Notes under the pieces: model-generated | The model's input: the letters and a program-made list of their open reading frames with translations, nothing else | What the model was told of the DNA's origin: nothing | The model's database searches: none | Assembly (NCBI GenBank): GCA_025594325.1 | Contig: JANHCV010000002.1 | Span: forward strand, 1,488,001 to 1,552,000 | Reading direction: 5' to 3' | Length of the DNA: 64,000 nucleotides | Origin: Blastocladiella emersonii ATCC 22665 | Taxonomy: Eukaryota; Blastocladiomycota; Blastocladiomycetes; Blastocladiales; Blastocladiaceae | Part shown: positions 32,501-42,124 of the stretch, piece by piece | Position numbering within the stretch: position 1 is the first letter of the stretch | Layout: each line of letters opens with the position of its first letter | Made by a program: the position numbers and the translations under genes

Positions 32501-34620
32501 ATGAATGCACCCCCGTCCCGCACCGTGCACGTCATCGACGACTCGGACTCGAGCAGCGACGACGATGGCGGCCTGCTGTACCGCATCCCGACCAAGACGC
32601 TGCTGCGCCGCCAGCAGCTCGAGCGCGAGGAGCGCGCTGCCGCCCTCGCCGCCGCTGCGCCGTCCAGCTCGGCCTCGTCCTCGACGCGTCGCACGGTGGC
32701 CGTCAACCCGCCGCAGCCGCAGCGCGCGTCGCTCGTCATGAACGGCACTTCGGCGTCGATCTCGCGCGTGCCGCGGCAGTCCTCGTCTCCGATCCCGCCA
32801 CCAGCAGCACAGCAACAGCAGCCGCCACCACCTCCACCCGTCGTCGCGCCCGCCGCCATTGAGTCGCCCGATCCCTACACGTACCTGCCGCAGCACATGG
32901 CCCTGGAGCAGCACACGCGGCGGACCGCGCGCCCGGCCGGCCGCTCTCGCTCGTCGATCCTGCTGCCCGACGAGGTCGACGTCGACGAGGACCTGCAGCT
33001 CGCGCTCGCCATGTCGGCCTCCGTCGCGCCGAGCGACGCGCCGGGCCCCGCGCTGCTCGAGCTCGACTGGAAGACGGGCCGGTTCAAGTACCCGGGCGTG
33101 CCGACCGCCGGCCCGGGCTCGCGCCGGCGCAAGGACACCGTCGACCTCAACTCGACGTCGCTGCTCGCCGTCGCGCAGGCACGGGATAACGCGCAGGCGG
33201 CCGCGCTCGAGCGGCTGTGGTCGTCGTCCGAGTCGGACTCGGAGCGCCGGTCGTCGCCGCGCGCCGCGCTCCGACCGACGGCGCTCAAGGACACGGACCC
33301 GGCGTGTCGGCTGTGGCGCCACGCGAGCCCGCGCGTCGACGACGCCGAGCCCGTGTGGACGCGCGCCGTGTCGGGCGGGGCAGGGGAAGCGATTGATCTC
33401 GTGTCGTCCGAGGACGAGGGCATGGACGTTGTCGAAGACGAGCCGCCGCCGCAGGAAGAGCACTGGCGCGCACCGACGCCGCTGTCGCCCATGTACCCCG
33501 AGGACGAGTACCACCCACCGCCACCACCACCGCCACCACAGCTGCAGCGTAGCGTCAGCAGCCCGAGCCAGCAGCAGCAGCGCAACCTACCAGCACCTCA
33601 AACCCTACCTGCACAAGGTGACGACTACAGCGACGCTAGTGACGACGACGATCTGTTTCTCCTGGCGTGAGTCCTCGTCGTCGTCGCCCTCCCGCTACCC
33701 TTCTACTAACACTCACTCTGCCACCCTGTAGTGCAGCGCACCTTGGCGTCTAATCCCGCCCCCGCCGACCCCGACCCGCTCGCCCTCGCGCAAGCCCGCA
33801 CCCGCTTCCTCCGCGACTCGCCGCTGTGGTCGCTCGTAGCAACCGCCCCACCCACCATGCGCGCCGCCCTGCACACGCGCGTCGAGGCCCAGCTCACCGC
33901 GCTCTGGGACACGACTGCCTCCGCCATCGCGACAGGCGTCGTCCCCGCCGTCGTGCCCGTGCTCCGCCCCGAGTCCGCGGGGCAGGCCGGGTCCCAGCTG
34001 CAGCAGATGCCCGGCAGCGACCTCGTCTACGACGGCACGCCCGATCTGACGGACCCCGAGGTCCAGGCCAACGTCAAGCGCGGGCTCGACGCGGTCCTAG
34101 CGCTCGAGGTCGATGCGTTGCCTAAGATGCGTGTCACGGAACTCAAGGTGCGTTTTCTACGTCATCCCGCGACGCGACGGACGCCGAGCTGAGAATCTGC
34201 GCATGTAGCTGCTCGCACGCAACGCCGGACTCAAGACGACGGGCAACAAGGACGCGCTGGTCGCGCGGCTGCGCCAGGTGCACGAGCACGGCGGCGCCCC
34301 GCCGCCCACCGATACCGCGGCGCGCGTCGCGGCCATCGTCGAGGCCGACGAGGAGCTGTACACCAAGGTGCTTCTGTTCGAGGTACGGTTCCCGCGCGAT
34401 GCACGCGCACGAACACCACTGACAGCCCTCGCGAACGTAGCCAATCGACCTCGAAGTCGTCGCGGCACGGCTCGCGGCGGCCAAGATCCGGTGCGGCCGG
34501 CCGGCGCTCATCTCGATTCTAGACGCGCAGGGCGTGCTGCACATGTCGAGCGCGGTCAACGGGCGGTGGGGGCGGTACGGAAGGGACAACGGCGGCGGTG
34601 GCGGAGGTGGCGAAGAGTGA
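32501..34620 (+). CDS. SLX4: SLX4-like structure-specific nuclease scaffold
   Basis: Probable exons are 32501-33617 (or -33666), 33732-34147, 34209-34382 and 34441-34620. The C-terminus identifies it: a SAP domain (MRVTELKLLARNAGLKTT, then GNKDALVARLRQ) followed by the SLX4 conserved C-terminal domain (EELYTKVLLFEPIDLEVV, then GRPALISILDAQGVLHM), which binds the SLX1 nuclease. Near residue 163 DEDLQLALAMSASV resembles the MLR motif region. Two likely SUMO-interacting motifs occur (TVHVIDDSDSSSDDD at residues 8-22; AIDLVSSEDEGMDVV near 297). SLX4 organises SLX1, XPF and Mus81-type nucleases on branched DNA. The textbook donor GTGAGT at 33667 leads to a frameshift into exon 2; a weaker donor at 33618 keeps the frame (628 residues). 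This is either an unusual splice site, a sequence error or a real break. Confidence 0.8.
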
Positions 34621-36094
34621 GGATGATACATTGCTGCTCGATCATACTTGCGTCTGCGTATCGCATGCAAGTATTTACAATGAGCTACGACCGCGCGAGC
34701 CCACTCCCCAACCTTCTTGTTTGCCACGAAGGCATGTCCGCGAAACTGCTCAAGCGCATCGTCCTCGCCACACTTTATTTGCAGCTGAGATCAGGGAGGA
34801 ATCGCGGGCCGTGATCCGCTGCGGCGTGAAGACCGGCGACAAAAGCGAAGGAAGCTACAAATTCGAGGTCCTTTGAGCGCGATGCTGCTGAGTGAGAAAG
34901 CTAAAAGCCATAGCGGCGACGATTGAGGAGCTGATTGAGTCGACGGCAGCAAGGATCGTTAGACGGCAGCGGCGCCATCTCCATGCTGCACAGTTCGGTC
35001 AGTGGAGACCACAAGGTCGCGCACGACGCTGGCAGCCGGGAATTCGGAATCCGCGGCGCGCTGGCCATGGGCGGGCAAAGTGCCGCCTCCAAAACCGCGC
35101 AGTCTCACCGGGTTTGGTCGTTCATGGACGGCGTAGGTACATGACCGTGGACTCGGTCGCGGATGATCATGAAGGCAGCCGACGGGCACGAGCTGGTTTG
35201 GCGAGCGCATCGAGGGCGAGGACGGGTGCCCGTGCACGAGGGCAAGAACGGGTGACCGTGAACGCCGGTTCGAGAATATGGACGGCAACATGACGAGCTC
35301 GCGCAGAGAGATTCAAGGCGGGGCGCATCGTTGAGTGGGGCGGCGTAATCGAAGACGACGGCGAGATCAGCCGTCAGTCGACGGGCAGCAGCAGCAGAGG
35401 CAGGAGCGAGACGGTCGGCGGGCAACTCGAGTACGACTCGAGTGAGGATACTGTAGCGAGCGGCGGGGCCGAGGCAGGTGGCGGTAGTCGGCGTCGGCGA
35501 TGCCGGTCGCCTTCCTCGAGGACAACGTTCCAGTGGTTGACATGATTACATTGCTGCAAGTCATTGGTAGTGAACATGAATGCATGGTTGTCAATTGGTG
35601 TGAGCGACAAGCTTTTTAGCGCGCGGCCCCCTTCAGGAAAGACCGTGCAGGAAACATCGGGCCGCGCGATGCCCGAGATCCAAGGAGAGAATTTGAGTCG
35701 GTGGCGTCGGGTGATGCGGCGTGACACAAAGTGGAGGACGCGGAGGGGAGCTCGCCGCTGCGCTCGCGTGCGAGATCTGGACTCCGGAGCACTCGAAGCG
35801 TGAAGGGAAAGCAGGCGACGGAAATGAATGTAACTCACAACAAACACTTCGTTATGAGGTCTCCGACTGTGAGCCGCGACGACGGGGGTGGTCGGCGTGG
35901 GGTGCTGGAGTCACGGCCGCGCCGGCCACGGTCACGGTGGGCTCGATGGCCGTCTGCGGGCCTCGGAGCGGGTCGAAGAGACAGCGCGGGATGTACCTCG
36001 TGTGTGGGAAGCGATGGTAGCGCGGGCAGCAAGTTCGGGTTGAGCGTGGTAAGTGGGGAGGCCGCGAGCGCTCGTGGCGAGGCGCGCGGCGAGT

Positions 36095-36278
36095 GCAGCT
36101 TGAACGTGACGAACGGGAGGGTATGAGCGCCTGCGGCGCGGTTCGACAGCGATCGCAGCTCGAGCGTGATGAGCAGAAGGGTGGGCGCGCCTGCGGCGTG
36201 ACTCTACAGTGATCGCACCTTGAGCGTGATGAGCGAGAGGGTGTGAGCGCCTGTGGCGAAGCCACGTTAGAGACGATC
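36095..36278. repeat. 60-bp minisatellite, three units
   Basis: Units at 36095-36154 and 36155-36214 are each exactly 60 bp, begin GCAGCT and share the cores CGTGA(C/T)GA and GCGCCTGCGGCG. A third, 64-bp unit at 36215-36278 begins GCACCT. A more diverged unit may precede at about 36030-36094. Confidence 0.85.
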
Positions 36279-36490
36279 CTGTGTGATGGGAGGGAAACTG
36301 GGAATAACGCATGGCGTTAGCAGACGTACGGCGGAAAGGGGGCAGCTCGCGCGCGTTGCGAAGTAACAGAAGGGATGAGGTGATTCAACGAAACGATGAT
36401 GGCGCGAGAGACGACGTCCAGGTGTTGACGCGGCGACGCGGGCAGCGGCTACGCAGCAACGACGGCGGCGGCAAGATGATCGCCGACCAA

Positions 36491-37170
36491 GCGCCTGCGG
36501 CGAGGATTGACGTACGGAGTTGAGTGATGGTATGGTCGTCGGTTATGGTCGTCAGGATCGAGTGAAGCAATGAGATCTGGTCGTAGAGGCGCGTCGTGTT
36601 TCAGCCGCGGCCGCCACGGCACCTTGGCGACGACTGACTGCTGCAACACGGCGCCGCACGAAACGCGCGCCTCAATACTCCAAGTAGGTAAAGGAACCAT
36701 AACGAATAGCAACAGGGCCAGCCGCGAGCGAGCGAGCACCTTGGCGGCCAACGATCAAGGACACGGCTATGAAGCGACGCCGTGTCGCGCTGATCGCCCT
36801 CGCCGCGGCATGCGCCGCGGATCGACTAAGACGGCGGCAGAGTGATCGCAGACTTTGCGCCTGCGGCGAAGATCTACGGTTGAAGTTCAGTGATGGAATG
36901 GTCGTCGGTTATGTTCGCCAGGATCGAGTGGAGAAGAGGGACCCGGTCGGAGAGACGCGTCGTGTTTCAGCCGCGGCCGCCACGCTACCCTGGAGACGGC
37001 GCGGCACTGGACGCGAAGCGCATCGCGAAAGTCCAAGGAGGGAGAGGGATCATAACGATTAGCATCAGGGCCAGCCGCGAGTGGACGCTCTGGCGGCCGG
37101 CGACCAAGGGTACGGCCGTGAAGCAACGGTCCGCGCTGTTCGTGCTCGCTTCGGCATGCGCCGAGGCTCA
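36491..37170. repeat. 366-bp tandem duplication
   Basis: Two diverged copies start at 36491 and 36857 (offset 366 bp). They share GCGCCTGCGGCGA at the start, GTCGTCGGTTATG, GCGTCGTGTTTCAGCCGCGG, CAGGGCCAGCCGCGAG and CGGCATGCGCCG near the end. Divergence and small indels show the duplication is not recent. Confidence 0.85.
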
Positions 37171-37540
37171 ACGAACTTTTGAGCACACGGGAAACCGCGA
37201 ACTGGAGCCGCGAGAGCCGACTTGCCTCGCAGAAAAGCTGGGCGACGTCGGCGACCGTGAGATACGTACGCACGCACGCGCGACGGCAAGCACGACGACG
37301 ATTCGGAACGGCACGCACGCCATGACCCATCCAGCGCGATCAAAACCCAAACCGAACACTGTGAAGCGATCGACCTGGAGCGGCCGCCACGCGAAGAGCG
37401 ACACCGAAGGCTCGTAGACGCACGTAAACGCGGGATCACGGTGCAGGGTCAACGCGCGACCGCCGAAACTCGCAGGCGGGGACCGACCGCGCGCCGTTGC
37501 GAGGGCCGACCGCGGGAACGCCCGCCACTCCCGCCCGCCC

Positions 37541-37860
37541 ACATCTAGAGAGCGACCTTTGCACAGCGCCAACGTTGCATCAGCCGTAAGAAAGCAGCCG
37601 TACGCAGACCAAGGGTGTAGCGGGCCGAGGGACGGCGCGCGCTTCGCACGCGGTCGCGCTACCGCACGACGAAACGACGCGAGGGGCAAGCACTGACCCA
37701 CTCCCCGCCTACATCTAAAGAGCGACCCTTGCACCGCGCCCACGCTGCATCGCCCGCGAGAGAGCAGCCGTACGCAGACCAAAGGAGAGATCGACCGAGG
37801 GACGGCGCGCGTGCGCTTCGCGCTCGCGGTCGCGCTGACGCGCGACGAACAGACGACACC
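37541..37860. repeat. 170-bp tandem duplication
   Basis: Copies start at 37541 (ACATCTAGAGAGCGACC) and 37711 (ACATCTAAAGAGCGACC). Both contain AGCAGCCGTACGCAGACCAA and CCGAGGGACGGCGCGCG at the same spacing. The unit is unlike the 366-bp and 60-bp repeats nearby. Confidence 0.85.
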
Positions 37861-39364
37861 ACGTAGCGACGACGCCATGATACGTTGATCGACATGAGGA
37901 GATACATTGCAAGTTGCTGGGAGAGCGAGAGAGGGAGAGCGACGATCGGCAGAGAGAGAGCGCCGAGGTCGAGGGAAGCGCCAAGGTGGAGAGAAAAAAA
38001 CAAAAGAACGCTGGACGGTGATTGGCCGAGCACCAGGGAGCCATAGTTTAGCCAGGAAAAGCCGCTGCAAGGCGACGCCGAAGTCACGCGACTGACCGAC
38101 CAATGAAATGGCGGGACGCTCTTCAGGAGGTGGCGTGAATTGAGGGACGGCGGCTAGAGTAATTGTAGGAAGAGGCGGGCGAGCGACAGCGCGCGTCGCG
38201 TTTCGTTTCAGATCAGCATCACGTGAGGCAATTAATCTTTCTCGCACTCGCTGTCTCGCGCAATCTCGACGCGCGTTTGGCGACCAGCAACCCGTTTCTC
38301 GAACTATGGCTGAGTCTTTATCGAACCTGAGAGGGTACTGGGGAGGGTTGCCTCGTTCGGCATCAGATCCGCGGCGGTGCCGCGCTACGATTGTTGCGCA
38401 GCGTCAAGGACGAGTCGCCGAGCCGATCCCGATCCACCCATGATGCAAAGCCTGATCCACCAGCCAACGCTCAATCGGCTCTTCAATGTCAGGGAGCTCC
38501 GAGGTTTCGCGTGAACCCACGGCACGGCCGCACGCTTGGACTGCGACGGATCGGACAGAGGGGAGACGCGTTTTCGCGGCTCGCACGCGCATTGAGCTCG
38601 CTCCAGTCTCCCACGCGCACCGAAGTGAAGAGAAGGCCAACAAAATCCGCTGGAAATGTACGGTAATAGCAAAAAGCAAAAGGATAGTAGTTAGTGGGAT
38701 AGGGTTGGGAGGGTGGGGAGCAGCGCAGGGCAGTATGGGCCAGAATGCAAGGCGAAGGATCGACAACATGGCCGTACCAGCGATTGATGGGATTTCAACT
38801 CGGGCCCGAAAGGGTCCGAACCCTGTTGGCGCCTTCCTACCGAGACACCCCGCCGGCGCGAACCGGTAACCCACCTTATCCACTCCGCTGCGCCCCACCA
38901 TGGACTGAAGAACAAACTTTTGCCGAGTACCTGCCGCCGCGCGCCCTCGTTCAGCATCAGGCCGCACATCCCCTTTGTGAATTGCCTCCGAGAAGGTTAC
39001 TCTCATCACTCCGAAACTTGCTCGTGCACGCACGCACTCGAGCGAGAGAGAGGTGAGCATCACGCGAGGCGCGGTGCGGTGGTGGCGCAACACGTCCCGT
39101 TTCACGTTGCCCCGGAGCCCCGCTCATCGCAGTCTTGTTCGCAGCAGCAGCAGGTCACCGAGAAGACACAATCTGATTGACGGGATCAAAGTTGACGACG
39201 AGTGCTACGGTCTACGCGCATATGGAGCAAGGATCGGGCTTTCACGCACTGGATCAACCAGCCGTTGTCGAAAAGTACGTTTATTCTACTCTCCCTTCCG
39301 CACAAAAACGAACCAAGAGCCCGCCCGCCCGCGGCTCTCGCAAATCTTACACGCGCACGCACTC

Positions 39365-41681
39365 CTAGTCCGTGTCCGTGCGCAGCTCGTCGAGCAGCGG
39401 CCCGAGCCACGCGACACGGTTCTTCGGCTTGGGCTTCCGCTGTTCCAGCAGTTCCAGCTGTTCCAGCCGCAGCAGCTCTTTGAGCCCGGCAACGGCCACC
39501 TGCGACTCGGGGAACAGGTCTGTGTAGTCCTGGATGTAGCCCGACAGTCCGCTGGCGCGGCTGTAGAGATCGCTGTCGGACACGCCCGCGCCGCCCGCGC
39601 AGAATGACGCCAGCGGCCGCTCGTGGATGATGGCGAGGTACGGCTCGATGCGCGCCGCGAGGTTGCGCGGGTCCTTGAGCGCCGGGCATTCGACGGCGCG
39701 GTGCTGCAGCGAGGGCATCTGGCCGGTCGGATCGAGCTCGGCAACGACATTGCAGTAGCCGCACACGGTGCCTGGCTCGAGCGCCGAAGCTGCCGCGGCG
39801 GTTGCCGCAGCGGGGCGTGCGAGGAGGGAGACGACGCGCGTGGGCGCAGGCGCGGATCGCTCGGGGCAGGCCGTGGTGCTTGGGCGACGGCGGCGGCGGC
39901 GGCGGCAGGAAGCGCGACGACGACGGCCGCGGCCGCGGCCGCGAGCTTGGCGGAGGCGGCGGCGGCGACCCACGCGGCGACATGCGGGACCAGCGACTCC
40001 TGCTGCAGCACAAACACATTGTTGAAGAACTGCGCAATGTAGACGAGGCGCTTGGACTTGCGCGGCATGCGCGCGAGCGCGTTGAGCGCGACCTGGACCG
40101 GCCGGTACGCCGGGTAGAGGTCGCACATCGGGCTCATGTCGCGCGCGAGGTCCTTGGCGCGCTGCGCGAGCGCGTGCTCGCTGATCCCGGCCCCGGTCCC
40201 GCGCTCGACAAACGGCAGCTCCGGAAGGTGCTCCCGCAGCCCCGCGACGAGCAGCGCGCCCAGGCGGCCGAGTTCTCGCGGGCACCGGAGCAGCCTGCAC
40301 TCAGACTCATGATGCGCCTGCACGCGAGGCTGCTTGGGTCTCCTGTTGCCGTTGCGGTCGCGGCTGGCCTCGGCTTTCGTCTTGGCGAGGCAGTAGGCGC
40401 AGATGGGCCCGCTCGTGGTAGCCGGAGCGGCGGCGGGGATGACCGGAAGTGTGGCGGTCCTGGTCCCGGTCCCAGTCCCGCGGAGAAGCGGTGTACCCGA
40501 GGTGGAGGAGAGGGAGCGGTGTGAACACGAGGAGTGCGAGCAGGCGGCGCGTGAGCAGGAAGAAGTGGCGCCGGCGGGGACCGACCCCGCCGCCGTCGAC
40601 GTCGTTGACGATGATGATGCCCGTTGGCCGAGGAGACCCACCGATGGCGCACCCGACGATCTCGCTGTCGCGGCATCCGCGGCGGCGGCGAGCGCGTTCT
40701 TGGAGGCGCCGGCCGAGGTGGCGACCGTCGACGACGCGGGCATTGACTGCGACTGCTTGGCCAGCGGCATCTGCTGCTTCTCCTTCTTCATGATGTCCAG
40801 CGGGATCTGCTTCTTGACCAGCGGTGGCGACTTGGACGATGGCGCGGCGCGCGACGAGGATGAGGATGGCGACGACGAGTCGCCGAAGCCGAAGCTGTTG
40901 AGCACGTCGGCGGGACGCTTCTTGGGCGACTTGATGGCGGCCGCCGAACCGTCGGCGCGGCCACTGCCGCTGGTGCCGCTGCTGCGACTCGCGGCGGTGG
41001 TCGGGGAGCTTGACGTCGATCGCCCGAGCTTGGAGGCGGGCACGGACGCGGATGCCGCGGCCGAGAGCGATCCGAGCGGCCGCGGCGGCGACGAGTCGAG
41101 GTTGGGCGAAGGCAAAGGCGTCGGCGGGCTCTGCGGGCGTCGTCGCCGAGGCTCCTGCGTCTCGGGAGCAGCAGCGGCAGGTTGTGGTGGCGGTGGTGAT
41201 GCGGATGGCGCGTGAGCAATCGGCGAGGGCGGCGGCGACAGCTCGTGCACCGCGATCCGCGCCGCAATCGTCTGCCCCGAGGCGGCGGCGAGCCGCGACA
41301 TTTCGACCTTGGTCTGTTCCAGGAGCACGCCCGCCGTGCCGAATCGCAGTCGGTGGACGGCGAGTTGCGCGCGCGCTCGGTCGGCCGACGCGGACCCAAG
41401 GCCGGGCGGCAGGTAGGCCGACGACGGCGGCATGGCGAACGGCAAAAGCGCCACCGGCACGGCAGGCGCCGGCCCCGCGTTGATCGACGGCGGCGGCGCG
41501 GCGAACGGCAAAAGCGCCACCGGCACGGCAGGCGCCGGGCCCGCGTTGATCGACGGCGGCGGCGCGGCGAACGGCACAAACGCCGCTGATGGACGGTGGG
41601 CGCCGGCCCCGCGTAGTTGATCGGCGGATGCGGCGGCGGTGCGGCACCAGCGCCGTCACCGTGTTCTTGAATCGGATGCAT
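39365..41681 (-). CDS. Zinc-knuckle-like protein with two frame breaks
   Basis: Two CxxC...HxxxxC motifs suggest paired zinc-binding knuckles: CAYC followed about 25 residues later by HHESECRLLRC, and CGYCNVVAELD followed by LQHRAVECPAL. The spacing recalls zinc knuckles but matches no family I can name. Between them lies a helical block (SPMCDLYPAYRPVQVALNAL, FFNNVFVLQQESLVPH); the N-terminal half is Pro/Ser/Ala-rich. The second motif lies in a different frame from the first; the shift falls in an alanine-coding GC-rich run at about 39800-39960 with no good splice sites. A second frame change near 41590 separates the likely start (ATG 41681, MHPIQEHGDGAG) from a 66-bp repeat. Either the gene is decaying or the assembly has indels. 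The frame ends at a TAG at 39365-39367. Confidence 0.5.
41435..41566. repeat. 66-bp tandem repeat inside coding region
   Basis: Two almost identical 66-bp units (41435-41500 and 41501-41566) differ at one base, and a third partial, diverged unit follows. In the minus-strand frame each unit encodes 22 Pro/Ala-rich residues including INAGPAPAVPVALL. Near identity implies a recent duplication. Confidence 0.9.
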
Positions 41682-42124
41682 GGTGTTGGACGAGTGCCTC
41701 CGTGCGGCTTCAGGAGAGAGAGCGCGGAGTCACGGATCGGATCGTGCATTATCACGGCGCCCGCGTGAAGTCAAAGTGGGAGACAATTTACGCGCGCGTG
41801 TTCCGCTTTCGGGCGTGGCCGCGACCGCGCGGACCAGGCCACACGTGAGCCGTTCCCGGCATGCGTTCGCGAGTGGGTGGCGCAGCGCGTCTCGCGCGCT
41901 GCGTTTCACATGGTGTGGCTCAGCTCGCGGGCATCGGCCCGATCTCACTTCACGCGGAGAAGCAAGCGTAGAGCATGTTTCTTCGTGCGCTCACTCACTA
42001 TCTATTGATCGATCCTCGTCGATTGCACACGGAAGACAAGTCATGCGAGCTGCCTCATGTGCGCTTGATCGCGTTTCGCGACATACATACACTCGAGCAT
42101 CATACAATCAACCGTCTTCTTGTT
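41682..42124. other. Intergenic region before zinc-knuckle-like gene
   Basis: This 443-bp stretch separates the lectin gene stop from the zinc-knuckle-like gene start, both minus strand. It probably holds the lectin 3' end and the promoter of the next gene. No gene, repeat or regulatory motif was recognised. Confidence 0.45.

Larger units (their letters stand above)
34621..39364. other. Gene-poor, repeat-rich island of 4.7 kb
   Basis: No open frame here shows protein-like character or a recognisable motif on either strand; the longest (about 360 codons on the minus strand, 37168-38247) spans tandem repeats and lacks domains. Three tandem repeat families are present (listed separately). Base composition is more AG-rich on the plus strand than in flanking genes, and the motif GCGCCTGCGGCG recurs in two of the repeat families. 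Possible roles (non-coding RNA, replication or chromatin element, remnant of a mobile element) cannot be told apart. Confidence 0.6.

Noticed and set aside
37168-38247. 360-codon minus-strand open frame in the repeat island
   Set aside because: It crosses the 170-bp tandem repeats, has no domain or protein-like pattern, and similar-length frames appear in several overlapping phases in this GC-rich DNA.
38770-38910. Possible tRNA on the minus strand (GGGTTCGGACCC and GCGCAGCGGAGTGG)
   Set aside because: The B-box lacks the invariant A58 equivalent, spacing to the A-box-like sequence is too long, and no acceptor stem pairs.
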